In this document: positions 5,560 to 14,909 of the stretch, in pieces | Layout: each line of letters opens with the position of its first letter | How positions within the stretch are numbered: position 1 is the first letter of the stretch | DNA from: Rhodobacterales bacterium | GTDB lineage: Bacteria > Pseudomonadota > Alphaproteobacteria > Rhodobacterales > Rhodobacteraceae | Length of the DNA stretch: 44,908 bases | Assembly (NCBI GenBank): GCA_002747325.1 | Contig: PDOZ01000012.1 | Location: 1-44,908, forward strand | Reading direction: 5' to 3' | Translations under genes and position numbers: made by a program | Notes under the pieces: generated by a model | Databases searched by the model: none | The model's input: the letters and a program-made list of their open reading frames with translations, nothing else | Told to the model about the DNA's origin: nothing

Positions 5560-8232
5560 TTACATCGGCGCGTCGGCCGCGTTTTCCATCAGGTATTCCA
5601 TGACCAGTGCGCGTTCGGCGTCGTCGAGGCCGGCGCGTTCGAACATGGAGGGCACGATGCCTTTCCACTGCTGCTGCGTGTAGTGGGTCACTTCACGCGG
5701 GGCGTGGCAGACGGTGCAGCGCTCGAAGAACATCTTCTCGCCCGGCGTCATGTCGGCATAGAGCTTCTCGGTCAGGGCTTCGAGCCGGTCCAGACCAAGT
5801 GCGTCCTCGTCGATCTCTTCGAGTTCCATATCGTCGATGATCGGCGGTTTCTCATAGGCCATGTTCGGGCCTTCCGGGTCAACGCATTTGCGCATCTCGA
5901 CCAGCGCCGAGTTGGCGGTCGTCGCCTCGGCCAGCGCCGAAGAGCGCTGCGTCGAGGTGAGGAAGTTCGCCAGACCGGAGTTGTCGCGGCCCTTGCTGTC
6001 GAGTTGCGGCCAGCAGCCCTCATAGAGCGAGACCACGCCCGGCATGATGTCGTCGCTCACCACCGCGCCGACGATGACCGTGCCGCGCTCGTTATACAGC
6101 TCGACCAGATCGCCATCTTCGATGCCCCGCTCGGCGGCGTCCTGCGCGTTGATGCGCACCGGCTCGCGGCCTTGCACCGTGTAAAGCTCCCGCAGGCGCT
6201 CGGAGTTGGCCATCTGGCTGTGCAGACGGAACCACGGGTGCGGCGACACGATGTGCAGCTGACCGGGCTTCGCGTTGCCGAGATACTCTTCCTTCTCAAG
6301 CCACATGGCGGTGCCGGGGCAGTCCGGCAGGTCCATGTCGGCGATGTCCTGACAGAACATCTCGATCTTGCCGGAGGAGGTGTGCAGCGGGTTGGCCTCG
6401 GGGTCTTCGTAGAACTCCGAATGGCGGGTCCACTTGCGGGCCTCGGCAGGCACCGGCATCCGGGCATAGCCCTTCTCCCAGAACTCCTCGAACGGCACGT
6501 CCTCGGCTGCGCCCGAAGCCTCATAGGCGAGCTTGATGTGATACATCTTGTCTTCGGTCTCGGTGAACGGTGCCCAGAGGCCGAGCTTGTCGGCCAGACC
6601 TTCGAAGATTTCGTAATCCGGCAGGCTCTCGCCGATCGGTTCGATCACCTTCTTCATGGCGTAGACGCGGTCGTTCGAGTAGGTGCCGCCGGAGGTGATG
6701 TCGTCCTGCTCCAGCGTCGACGCGGCGGGGAACACGATGTCGGCCCAGCGGGTCGCGGCGGTCCACCAGACGTCGACCGAAACGATGGTCTCGACCTTGT
6801 TCAGCGCGCGGATCAGCCGGTTGGTGTCCTGCTGGTGCGACATGAAGTTGTTGCCCGCGTTGAAGATCATCTTGATGTCGGGATAGCTGTTATGCTGCCC
6901 GTTGTAGAAGAACTTCTTGCCGGGGTTTTCCAGCGCTTCGGTGATGCGCGAGGCGGGGACGATCTTCTTGACGAAGTTGCGGCCCTGACTCATGCCGACC
7001 GGGGTGCGGTTGCCGCCCTGCGGCATGCCGCCGTTGCCGTAATGCCAGCTGAAGCCGACGCCCTGACCCGGCTTGCCGATCTTGCCCAGCAGGGCGGCGT
7101 AGTTGACGATGGTCCAGTAGATCATCTCGCCGTGCCGTGCCCGCTGAATGGCCCAGGAGCCGGCGATGCAGGTGTTGTTGGTGGCGATGAGCTTGCTCAA
7201 CTTGCGGATCTCGGCGGCGTCGATGCCGGTGATCTTCGCGGCCCATTCCGGGGTCTTCGGCGTGCCGTCGGTTTCGCCCTTGACGTAAGCGATCCACTTG
7301 TCGGCGCCGACGGTGTATTTGTCCATATACGCCTTGTCTTCCCAGCCGTTTTCCAGCGCGTCGTAAGCCATGGCCAAGAACAGCGCGGTGTCGGTGTTGG
7401 GGATGATCGCGGTGCGCTCGGCGTTCAGCACCTCGTCGGTCGCGGTCTGCTGCGGGTTGATCGAGATGAACTTGACGCCCGCGTCGCGGATGTCTTCCCA
7501 GTGGGCATACATGCCGTGGTCGGCCACGCGGTATTCGATGCGGTTGTTCTTGATCGGGTCACAGCCGACCAGCACGAACACGTCGCAATGGTCGCGGATG
7601 GTTTCCCAGGCGGATTGTGCGGAATAGACTTCCATGTCGCCGATGATGCGCGGCAGGATGACCTGACCGGCACCGGCGGACCAGTCGCCCGCCGTGTTGG
7701 TGCAGCCGCCCATGAGGTTCAGCAGGCGGCCCTGAAGCACGTTCGGACGGAAGGCGCCCGCGTTGGACCAGCCGCCATAGGACGAGCTGAAGATCGCTTC
7801 GTTGCCGTGGTTGGTGGCGGTGTCGAGCAGCGCTTTGGCCGCGAGCGACCAGGCGGTATCCCAATCGACCTGCACCCACTCTTCCTTGCCGCGCAGCTCG
7901 GGCTTGGTGTCGCCGGTTTTCCAGCCTTCGAGGTAGGACTTGCGCACCATCGGGTAGTTGATGCGGGTCTTGTCGTAGGTCCGGTCCATGACACCGTAGG
8001 TCAGCATCTCGGTGGGCCGGGCATCCAGTTCCATCATGGTGTTGATGCCAACCAGCTTGCCGTTCTTCACCACGCCTTCAAACGGGCCGTAATGGGTTGC
8101 GTGGAAGATGCGGCCGCGGAAGCTGTTGGGGTCGATTGACGCGAGCGCGGTCGAGCCCATCAGGCTGGTGGCCCCAAAAGCAGCGGCGCCTCCTTGCAGG
8201 AATGCGCGGCGAGTCGGGTTGGTAAAAGACAT
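5560..8232 (-). CDS. torA: TMAO reductase TorA with a fused C-terminal cytochrome c domain
   Basis: The 890-residue protein is a periplasmic molybdopterin (bis-MGD) oxidoreductase of the TorA/DorA/BisC family, which reduces trimethylamine N-oxide as a terminal electron acceptor. It starts with a Tat signal (TRRAFLQGG, residues 7-15). SSYGGWSNAG near residues 149-158 is the region where the family has its molybdenum-ligand serine, and YSNDRVYAM lies in the cofactor-binding part. The catalytic region ends near residue 780, but the chain continues with an acidic linker and a short cytochrome c domain containing CTVCH (Cys839, Cys842, His843) and a likely axial Met863 in IVPSM. TorA proteins normally lack haem and take electrons from pentahaem TorC. 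No torC or torD is next to it. GGAGG sits 5 bases before the ATG at 8232. The divergent torR gene and the sites between them support TMAO control. Confidence 0.93.
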   Translation of the reverse strand: MSFTNPTRRAFLQGGAAAFGATSLMGSTALASIDPNSFRGRIFHATHYGPFEGVVKNGKLVGINTMMELDARPTEMLTYGVMDRTYDKTRINYPMVRKSYLEGWKTGDTKPELRGKEEWVQVDWDTAWSLAAKALLDTATNHGNEAIFSSSYGGWSNAGAFRPNVLQGRLLNLMGGCTNTAGDWSAGAGQVILPRIIGDMEVYSAQSAWETIRDHCDVFVLVGCDPIKNNRIEYRVADHGMYAHWEDIRDAGVKFISINPQQTATDEVLNAERTAIIPNTDTALFLAMAYDALENGWEDKAYMDKYTVGADKWIAYVKGETDGTPKTPEWAAKITGIDAAEIRKLSKLIATNNTCIAGSWAIQRARHGEMIYWTIVNYAALLGKIGKPGQGVGFSWHYGNGGMPQGGNRTPVGMSQGRNFVKKIVPASRITEALENPGKKFFYNGQHNSYPDIKMIFNAGNNFMSHQQDTNRLIRALNKVETIVSVDVWWTAATRWADIVFPAASTLEQDDITSGGTYSNDRVYAMKKVIEPIGESLPDYEIFEGLADKLGLWAPFTETEDKMYHIKLAYEASGAAEDVPFEEFWEKGYARMPVPAEARKWTRHSEFYEDPEANPLHTSSGKIEMFCQDIADMDLPDCPGTAMWLEKEEYLGNAKPGQLHIVSPHPWFRLHSQMANSERLRELYTVQGREPVRINAQDAAERGIEDGDLVELYNERGTVIVGAVVSDDIMPGVVSLYEGCWPQLDSKGRDNSGLANFLTSTQRSSALAEATTANSALVEMRKCVDPEGPNMAYEKPPIIDDMELEEIDEDALGLDRLEALTEKLYADMTPGEKMFFERCTVCHAPREVTHYTQQQWKGIVPSMFERAGLDDAERALVMEYLMENAADAPM

Positions 8233-8282
8233 AGGTTCCTCCTCAGGACAACAAAATCGGTTGCCCCCATCATAGATGGGCT

Positions 8283-8345
8283 CTGTAAACGGGTCTTTCG
8301 CAACCTATGAACGGACGGTTTGCGTTTGTAAAAGAATGTGAACGA
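8283..8345 (-). promoter_or_regulatory. Three tor-box-like sites between torA and torR
   Basis: On the minus strand three similarly oriented decamers occur: CCGTTTACAG (8283-8292), CCGTTCATAG (8305-8314) and TCGTTCACAT (8336-8345). They fit YCGTTYAYAK. The E. coli TorR decamer is CTGTTCATAT; the central copy matches 8 of 10 positions and the outer ones 6 and 7. Start-to-start spacings are 22 and 31 bp, close to two and three helical turns. Their position upstream of torA and the direct orientation are as expected for TorR operators, but binding is inferred. Confidence 0.55.
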
Positions 8346-8387
8346 GGGTAGAACCGGGCAAATACCGGAGCGAGCCAGGAGCGATCT

Positions 8388-9107
8388 GTGAGCCAGCATA
8401 TTGTGATTGTCGAAGATGACAGCGTGACCCGCCGCCGTCTGGGGGCGGCGCTGCGCAAGCAGATGTATCGGGTCAGCGAGGCGGAAACGGCGGCGCAGAT
8501 GGAGGCCATTGTGGCGCGCGATCCGGCGGATTTGCTGCTGGTGGACATCAATCTGGAGGGCAAGGACGGGCTGACCATCACCCGCGAGCAGCGGGCGGCG
8601 TCGCTTGCGGGCATCATCTTGCTGACCAGCCGCGACGATCCGGTGGACCGCATTGTCGGGCTGGAAATGGGGGCCGATGATTACGTCACCAAGCCGTTTG
8701 ACAAGCGCGAGCTGTTTGCGCGGGTCAAGAACCTGCTGGCGCGGATCGAACAGATCAAGACCGCCGCGCCCGCCCCGGTTGCCGCCTGCGAGATCGGGGG
8801 GTGGCGGCTGGACCGGGCGCGGCGGCGGCTGGAGCGTCCTGAGGGGGCGGGGGAGGAGGGGCAGATCGAGCCGCTGACCCGCGCCGAGTTTGACCTGCTC
8901 GACGTGCTGATGCGCCATCCCGGCGTGGTACTGTCGCGCGCCCGCTTGATTGACCTGACCCAGCACCGCGACGCCGCCCCCGAAGACCGCACCATCGACG
9001 TGCTGATCGGTCGCCTGCGCCGCAAGATCGAGACTGACCCGACCCGGCCCGACTGGATCATCACCGTGCATGGCGAAGGCTATCTGTTCGCCCCGGCGGA
9101 GGGCTGA
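8388..9107 (+). CDS. torR: Response regulator TorR (OmpR family)
   Basis: The 239-residue protein has a receiver domain (phospho-acceptor Asp53 in LLLVDIN, acidic pair in VEDD near residue 10, conserved Lys in VTKPF) and a C-terminal winged-helix domain (RTIDVLIGRLRRKIE). The GTG at 8388 is supported by AGGAG 6 bases upstream. It is divergent from torA and adjacent to the kinase gene torS, the arrangement of the TMAO-responsive Tor system, so the assignment follows from family plus context. It is expected to activate torA through the decamers in the 155-bp gap. Confidence 0.9.
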   Translation: MSQHIVIVEDDSVTRRRLGAALRKQMYRVSEAETAAQMEAIVARDPADLLLVDINLEGKDGLTITREQRAASLAGIILLTSRDDPVDRIVGLEMGADDYVTKPFDKRELFARVKNLLARIEQIKTAAPAPVAACEIGGWRLDRARRRLERPEGAGEEGQIEPLTRAEFDLLDVLMRHPGVVLSRARLIDLTQHRDAAPEDRTIDVLIGRLRRKIETDPTRPDWIITVHGEGYLFAPAEG

Positions 9108-9119
9108 TTCCCGAGGGGG

Positions 9120-11921
9120 CTACGCTTCCAGCCCCAGTTCCCGCGCCGCCGCGTCCAGCGCCTGTTCCGCGCTGGCAAAGGCGGCGTCCAGTTCGGCGGC
9201 TTCGGTCTCAGGGGCGCGTTCCGCCCGCGCCGCTTCCTCCACCGCACCCAGCATTGCGCACAGCGCGGTCAGGCCGAAATTCGACGCGGCCCCTTTCAGC
9301 CGGTGCGCCATCTTCGCGCTCGCTTCATGGTCGCCACGGGCCAAAGCCGCCTGCAAGTCCGGCAGCGTCCGTTCGACCTGCGCCCGAAATTCCTGCAAAA
9401 TGCTCTCCACCATCTCGCGGCCAAGGTCTTCGAGGTCCGATTGCAGGCTGTCGCGGATGGTGTCGTGGTCGCTCGCCGCGCGCGGCGCTTCCGGCGCGTC
9501 CGCTTCCCCCTCCAGCACCGCCCGCAGCGCGCGCGGCGAGATCGGTTTGGTCAGGATGCCATCGACCCCGAGCCGGGCCCGTTCCGCCGCCGTGTCGCTC
9601 AGATGATGCGCCGTCAGGGCCAGAATCGGCGGGCCATCGGGGCGGGCGCGGCGCAGGCGGGCGGCGACCTCTTGCCCGTCCATATCCGGCAGGTCGAGGT
9701 CCAGCAGCACGATGTCGAACGCCTCCGTCTGCCCCAGATGCACCGCCTGCGCCCCGGTCCGCGCATCGCGCACCGAGCAGCCCAGCCGGTCGAGATAGCC
9801 CCGCGCCACCATCCGGTTCACCGCATTGTCCTCGACCAGCAACACCCGCTTGCGAAGCTGCGCCGGGGCAACGCGGTCCGGCGCGCGCGCCACCTGCGCC
9901 AGATCGCCGGGCTGCAACGGCACGGTCAGGGTGAAGCGCGACCCCATGCCCGGCTCGCTCTCCACCGTCAGCAAGCCGCCCATCGCCTCGGTCAGACGCC
10001 GCGAGATCGACAGGCCCAGCCCCATCCCCTCGATCGCCCCGATCTCTCCGCCGCTGCCCCGGCCATAGGCGTCGAAAATGTAACTCATGTCGTCCTGCGC
10101 GATGCCGATGCCGGTATCGGATACCGAAAAGCTCAGAACCGGCGCGCCGGTATCGGGGCAGGGCGCATGGTCCACCGTGAGGTCCACCCGTCCCTGCGGC
10201 GTGTATTTCACCGCGTTGGACAAGAGGTTGACCACCACCTGCCGGATTTTCGGCGCATCGCCAAAGACGGCCAGCGGGGCGTCCGGGGACAGCGCGATCG
10301 AGTATTCCAGCCCCTTGTCCTCCGCCGCCACCCTCAGAAACGACCCCAACTGCCCCACCAGATCGCGCAGCGCAAAATGCGCCTCCTGCCGCTCCGGGAC
10401 ATGGGTTTCCGTGCTGGCAAAGTCGAGCAGATCGTTGGACAGGGTCAACAGATGCTCCGCCGAGACCCGCGCCGTGGTCAGCCGCGCCGCGGCGTCCGGG
10501 GCGTCGGGCGCGTCTTCCAGAAGGCGCAACATGCCGATAACGCCGTTGAGCGGGGTGCGGATTTCATGGCTCATCATGGCGAGAAACTCGGATTTGGCCC
10601 GGTTGGCGGCTTCGGCCTCGGCGCGTGCGGCGTCATGAGCCTGCATCTCGGTGACGATCTGCCCCGTGCGCTCCTTCACCGTGCTTTCCAGCTCGTCGCG
10701 CAGCTTTTGCGCGCTCGCCGCCCGCTGGCGCAACACATGCAGTGAACGCTCCATCTGGCCGATTTCGTCCGGCCCGGTGACCGGGATGTCGCGCCCATAT
10801 TCCTCATGCGCCAGCGCGTCGATATGTTCCGCCACCCCGCGCAGCCGCAGCACGACACGGGTGCGCGCCAGATTCCAGGCATAAATCGCCGCCGCGCTGA
10901 GCAGCACCAGCGCCGCGATCAGGGCAAAGGAAATGACCCGGCTCTGGTCATCTGCCTTGCGCTGCGCCCGCAGAACCTCCGCCTGCACATTCGACAAATG
11001 CCCGTCCGCGATTTGGCTGAGCAGCACCGATTGCACCCGCACCTGATCGACCAGCCGCACCAGTTGCGCCTCGCGTTCCAGCATCCGCGCGCGCATTGCG
11101 AGGCTGCCGCCGGTCAGGCGTTCGGCGCCAATCTGCGCGAGCAATTCCGCCGTCCGCTGCCGCGCCGCCGCCGAGGGCAGGAAGTGCAGCCGGTTTTGCG
11201 CAAAGGCCAGTTGCGCTTCCAATTCCCGGTCAAGCCCCGCCAGTCGCTCCAGATCCCAGACCGTCGGCACCCGCAACAGCAGCGCTTCCGCCTGTTCCAC
11301 CGCCCCCACCAGTTCCACATGCCGGTCATAGGAAAAGAAATCCACATCCGCCAGCTGGTCCAGCGTTTCCCGCACCGGGGCGGTATCCTCATACAGATCG
11401 GCGATGGTGGCGGTGACGCGCACGCGGGCGATGTCGGCTTGCCCGGCCAGAAGCCCGGATAGTTCCGAGAGTTGTTCGGTCGTTGTCCGCAGCTTCAGGT
11501 CCAGCGCATACAGGTCCAGCAACTGAAGCCGGGTCTGCTGCACCAGTTGCGAAATCGTGCTTTGCAAATCCTCCAGCGCCGCGGCGTCGCGTTCCTGCGC
11601 ATTGGCGGGGAAAAACGCTTCCAGCGTCGTCAGATCCTGCCGCAGCGCCGCCATTTCGGCTTGCACCGCCCCGTCCAGCTGTTCCAGATCGTCCAGACTG
11701 CGCAGGTCGGGGAAGGCCGGGGCCAGCGTTGCGACAAAGCTTGACGCCCCGACAATCTTGTGCGCCAGCGGCCCGGCGGCCAGATTGTCCTGCATCAAAG
11801 CGCGCTGCTGGCGGGAAAGGTAGGTGTTCGACACAATCGCTCCGCCACTCGCCAGGAGCGCGAGGCTTACGATGAAGGAAAAGATGCGTAAAAGCTGTTT
11901 GTCAAAACGGGTATGGGCCAT
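9120..11921 (-). CDS. torS: Hybrid sensor kinase TorS
   Basis: This 933-residue tripartite kinase has a membrane segment at about residues 12-34, a long helical periplasmic sensor domain (to about 325), a second membrane segment (about 329-352), HAMP, HisKA with His452 in SHEIRTP, an ATPase domain (NLLSNAVKY, DTGIGI, GMGLGLSI), a receiver domain with Asp741, and a C-terminal Hpt domain with His873 in AHRLKG. This His-Asp-His layout is that of E. coli TorS, which senses TMAO through TorT. It converges on torR across 12 bp and is divergent from torT. An in-frame stop sits just upstream, so the start at 11921 is close to forced, and no convincing ribosome site precedes it. Confidence 0.92.
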   Translation of the reverse strand: MAHTRFDKQLLRIFSFIVSLALLASGGAIVSNTYLSRQQRALMQDNLAAGPLAHKIVGASSFVATLAPAFPDLRSLDDLEQLDGAVQAEMAALRQDLTTLEAFFPANAQERDAAALEDLQSTISQLVQQTRLQLLDLYALDLKLRTTTEQLSELSGLLAGQADIARVRVTATIADLYEDTAPVRETLDQLADVDFFSYDRHVELVGAVEQAEALLLRVPTVWDLERLAGLDRELEAQLAFAQNRLHFLPSAAARQRTAELLAQIGAERLTGGSLAMRARMLEREAQLVRLVDQVRVQSVLLSQIADGHLSNVQAEVLRAQRKADDQSRVISFALIAALVLLSAAAIYAWNLARTRVVLRLRGVAEHIDALAHEEYGRDIPVTGPDEIGQMERSLHVLRQRAASAQKLRDELESTVKERTGQIVTEMQAHDAARAEAEAANRAKSEFLAMMSHEIRTPLNGVIGMLRLLEDAPDAPDAAARLTTARVSAEHLLTLSNDLLDFASTETHVPERQEAHFALRDLVGQLGSFLRVAAEDKGLEYSIALSPDAPLAVFGDAPKIRQVVVNLLSNAVKYTPQGRVDLTVDHAPCPDTGAPVLSFSVSDTGIGIAQDDMSYIFDAYGRGSGGEIGAIEGMGLGLSISRRLTEAMGGLLTVESEPGMGSRFTLTVPLQPGDLAQVARAPDRVAPAQLRKRVLLVEDNAVNRMVARGYLDRLGCSVRDARTGAQAVHLGQTEAFDIVLLDLDLPDMDGQEVAARLRRARPDGPPILALTAHHLSDTAAERARLGVDGILTKPISPRALRAVLEGEADAPEAPRAASDHDTIRDSLQSDLEDLGREMVESILQEFRAQVERTLPDLQAALARGDHEASAKMAHRLKGAASNFGLTALCAMLGAVEEAARAERAPETEAAELDAAFASAEQALDAAARELGLEA

Positions 11922-12894
11922 GCGGGCAGTCTATGCAGCCGCGACGCGGGCCGCAATCGGTGTTGCGCTTGTGTTTGGATTTGTTGGCACGGTGCAAGCG
12001 GAGGCGGGTGGCAAGCGGATTTGTGTCGTGGTGCCGCATTTCAAGGACGAATACTGGCTCAGCGTCGGCTATGGGCTGATCGAAGAGGCGAAGGCGACGG
12101 GCAGCGATCTGTTGTTGTTTGAAAGCGGCGGCTATCACGCGCTGCGCCGGCAGATCGAGCTTCTGGCGTCCTGCGTGGAGCGGGAGGCGGATGCGGTGTT
12201 GCTGGGGGCGGTGTCGGCGGATGACCCGGCGCTGCTGGCTGCCGTGGCCGATACCGCGCGGGCCGTGCCGGTGGTGGCGCTGGTCAATGAGTTGCACGCG
12301 CCGGAGATCAGCGGCTGGGTCGGGGTGGACTGGACCGCGATGGGGCGGGTGATCGGGCGCCATCTTGCGGGGCTTTATCCCAAAGGAAGCGCCCCGGTTG
12401 CGGCCGCGCTTGTGACCGGCCCGGCGGTTTCCGGCTGGTCGCCCTTGCTGGAGGCCGGGCTGACGGAAGGGCTGCGCAACGCGGCGGTAGAAATCCACCA
12501 TATCGGCCGCTCCGATACCGGGCTGCACGAGCAACTGGCGCAGGTCGAAATCGCGCTGCAACAGGTGCCGCAGGCCGAAATCCTGATCGGCTCCGCCCCC
12601 GCTATCGAAGGCGCGATGGGCCTCGCCGCCACCCGGCCCGACGCTCTGCGCCCGATGCTGGTCTCGACCTATATCAGCCATTCGGTGCGGCGCGGCTTGC
12701 AAAGCGGCAAGGTCGCCGCCGCCGCTTTCGATGCGCCGGTTGCGCAGGGACGGCTGGGGGTTCGGGTGGCGCTGAACGCGCGGGTCGGCGTGTTTTCACA
12801 AGACCTGATCGGCCCGCAGATCGTGTTGGTGCGCGCAGACGCCCCGCAGCCCATGCCCCTCGCGCCTGCCGGTCTGGATCTTCTGATTGAATAG
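11920..12894 (+). CDS. torT: Periplasmic TMAO-sensing protein TorT
   Basis: The 324-residue protein is a type-1 periplasmic binding protein of the TorT family, which binds TMAO and presents it to TorS. From ATG 11920 the product has a signal peptide (hydrophobic core near residues 11-24, cleavage after VQA), followed by RICVVVPHFKDEYWL at the start of the ligand-binding fold. The ATG overlaps the torS ATG on the other strand within one CATG. Two earlier in-frame ATGs at 11872 (GAGG 6 bases upstream) and 11884 (AAGGA 4 bases upstream) have better ribosome sites and would overlap torS by 38-50 bp, so the start is uncertain. Confidence 0.88.
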   Translation: MRAVYAAATRAAIGVALVFGFVGTVQAEAGGKRICVVVPHFKDEYWLSVGYGLIEEAKATGSDLLLFESGGYHALRRQIELLASCVEREADAVLLGAVSADDPALLAAVADTARAVPVVALVNELHAPEISGWVGVDWTAMGRVIGRHLAGLYPKGSAPVAAALVTGPAVSGWSPLLEAGLTEGLRNAAVEIHHIGRSDTGLHEQLAQVEIALQQVPQAEILIGSAPAIEGAMGLAATRPDALRPMLVSTYISHSVRRGLQSGKVAAAAFDAPVAQGRLGVRVALNARVGVFSQDLIGPQIVLVRADAPQPMPLAPAGLDLLIE

Positions 12895-12982
12895 CGGCGG
12901 ATGGCCGCAGTAACCCGCAGCAAGAGGGGCCGCTCTTGCGGAAAACCCGATCTGCCAAAGCCGTATCAAACTGGGGAAGAAG

Positions 12983-13057
12983 TGGCAGCCCGTAGGGGAA
13001 TCGAACCCCTCTTTCCAGGTTGAAAACCTGGCGTCCTAACCGATAGACGAACGGGCC
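12983..13057 (-). tRNA. tRNA-Glu (anticodon TTC), CCA encoded
   Basis: The minus strand folds into a complete cloverleaf: acceptor GGCCCGT pairing with ACGGGCT, D arm TCGGTTAGGA, anticodon loop with TTC between CCAGG and CCTGG stems, and T arm GGTTCGATTCC. Discriminator G73 is followed by an encoded CCA. Confidence 0.96.
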
Positions 13058-13151
13058 ACTCTGTCGGTGGGCGGTTTCTATGTCGTGGGCGGGGGCGGCG
13101 CAAGAGGTTTTTTCGGGTTTGGTGAAAAAAATTTTGCGGCTTCCGTTTGGG

Positions 13152-14909
13152 TCAGTTTTGCGCTGGTGCGGCGTCTTCGAGGCTGAGTTGCGCCGTGGTG
13201 CGGCCGTTCCAGGTGTTGCGCTCCAGGCGGCCCGCGACGTGGAAGCGCGCGCCTTTGTGATCGAGCAGGGCTTTGCCCATCGCGGTGTCCATCGCGCCGA
13301 AGGCGATGGCGTCGAGCCGGGCGGAAAGGCCGTCCGACAGGGTCAGTTTCAGGTGCTTTTCGCCCACCACCTTGGCAAAGCGGATTTCCACGTCCGGCAG
13401 GGCGAAGCGCGGGGCGGGGGCGGCGGCGCCGTAAGGCCCGGCGCGTTCCAGCTCCTCGATCAGTTCGACCGTTGCGGCGCCGGGCATCAGTACGCCATCC
13501 AGTTTCACCTCGCCGTGGCCCAGCCGGTCCGCGCCCTGTTTGGCCAGAAGCTCGGCGAGGCGCGCCATGGCCGGTTCGAGTTGGTCGCGGGTCAGGGACA
13601 GGCCGGCGGCCATCTTATGCCCGCCGCCGCGCGTGATCATCCCGTCAGCGGCGAGGCGCTGGATCGCCGCGCCGAGGTCGATGCCGGAGACCGAGCGCCC
13701 GGAGCCCTTGCCTTCGTCGCCGTCGAAACCGATCACCACCGTCGGGCGGTGGGTCTTTTCTTTCAGGCGGGAGGCGACGATGCCGACCACGCCGGGATGC
13801 CAGCCCTCGCCCGCGGCCCAGACCAGCGGCGCGTCGGTGCCGCGTTCTTCCGCCTGCGCCAGCGCGCCCGCCAGCACGCTCGCTTCGATCTCGCGCCGGT
13901 CCTTGTTCAACGCGTCGAGCTTGACCGCCAGCGCCTCCGCTTCTTCGCGCGAGGTCGTGGCCAGCAGGCGCGCGCCGAGATCGGCCTTGCCCACGCGCCC
14001 GCCCGCATTGATGCGCGGCCCGAGGATATAGCCCAGATGGTAGGGGCGCGGCGCCTCGTTGATCCGCGCCACATCCGCCAGCGCCCGCAGGCCGGGGCGG
14101 TTGCGCCGGGCGAGGATCTTCAGCCCTTGCAGCACCAGCGCCCGGTTGGCGCCGATCAGGGGCGCGACATCGGCCACGGTGCCCAGCGACACGAGGTCGA
14201 GCATGGCAATCAGGTCCGGCCCCGTTTGTCCTGCTTCGCGCAGAAGCCGCCCCGCTTCGACGAGGAGCAGGAACACGACCCCGGCGGCGCAAAGGTAAGT
14301 CGGCGCGTCAGGGCTTTCATCCTGCCGGTTCGGATTGACCACGGCCAGCGCCGGGGGCAGGGTTTCGCCGCCGAGGTGGTGGTCGATCACCAGCACCTCA
14401 GCCCCCGCCGCGTTCGCCGCTGCGATCGGTTCATGGCTCAGGGTGCCGCAATCGACGCAGATGATCAGGGAATGGTCGCGCGCCAGTTCCTGCATGGCGG
14501 GGATGTTGGGGCCGTAGCCCTCCTCGATGCGGTCAGGGACGTAGAGCGTCGGCGTGATCTGATAAGCACGCAACCAGTCGATGAGCAGCGCGGCGGAAGT
14601 GCCGCCATCGACGTCGTAATCGGCAAAAATGGCGATGCGTTCGCCCGCGTCGCGCGCCGCGATCAGGCGGGTGGCGGCGCGGGTCATGTCCTTGAGTCGG
14701 CGCGGTTCGGGCAGGGTTTCCTTCAGCGTCGGGCTGAGAAACGCCTGCGCTTCTGGCGCCGGAACCCCGCGCCGGGCCAGAACGGCGGCCAGCGCCGGGG
14801 GCAGGCCGGTTTGTTGCGCGATCTGTTCCGCCGCCCGCGCGACTTCCACCGAAGGCCCGCGCCACGCCCGCCCGCTCAGGCTTTGTTCAACGCCGAGAAA
14901 GGCGGTCAT
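13152..14909 (-). CDS. recJ: Single-stranded-DNA exonuclease RecJ
   Basis: The 585-residue protein is a 5'-to-3' ssDNA exonuclease of the DHH superfamily used in recombination and mismatch repair. Visible motifs are ADYDVDGGTSA near residue 97, CVDCGT, VIDHHLGG near residue 170, the GGRVGKADLGA stretch, and the DHHA1 motif GGGHKMAAG in the C-terminal half, followed by an OB-like C-terminal domain. The ATG at 14909 overlaps the stop of the upstream hydrolase gene (ATGA), implying translational coupling. A longer frame without known homology upstream is a shadow of that gene. Confidence 0.94.
   Translation of the reverse strand: MTAFLGVEQSLSGRAWRGPSVEVARAAEQIAQQTGLPPALAAVLARRGVPAPEAQAFLSPTLKETLPEPRRLKDMTRAATRLIAARDAGERIAIFADYDVDGGTSAALLIDWLRAYQITPTLYVPDRIEEGYGPNIPAMQELARDHSLIICVDCGTLSHEPIAAANAAGAEVLVIDHHLGGETLPPALAVVNPNRQDESPDAPTYLCAAGVVFLLLVEAGRLLREAGQTGPDLIAMLDLVSLGTVADVAPLIGANRALVLQGLKILARRNRPGLRALADVARINEAPRPYHLGYILGPRINAGGRVGKADLGARLLATTSREEAEALAVKLDALNKDRREIEASVLAGALAQAEERGTDAPLVWAAGEGWHPGVVGIVASRLKEKTHRPTVVIGFDGDEGKGSGRSVSGIDLGAAIQRLAADGMITRGGGHKMAAGLSLTRDQLEPAMARLAELLAKQGADRLGHGEVKLDGVLMPGAATVELIEELERAGPYGAAAPAPRFALPDVEIRFAKVVGEKHLKLTLSDGLSARLDAIAFGAMDTAMGKALLDHKGARFHVAGRLERNTWNGRTTAQLSLEDAAPAQN

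Noticed and set aside
5683..8139. Long open frame antisense to torA
   Set aside because: It mirrors the torA codons and has no motifs; TorA on the other strand has signal, cofactor and haem motifs.
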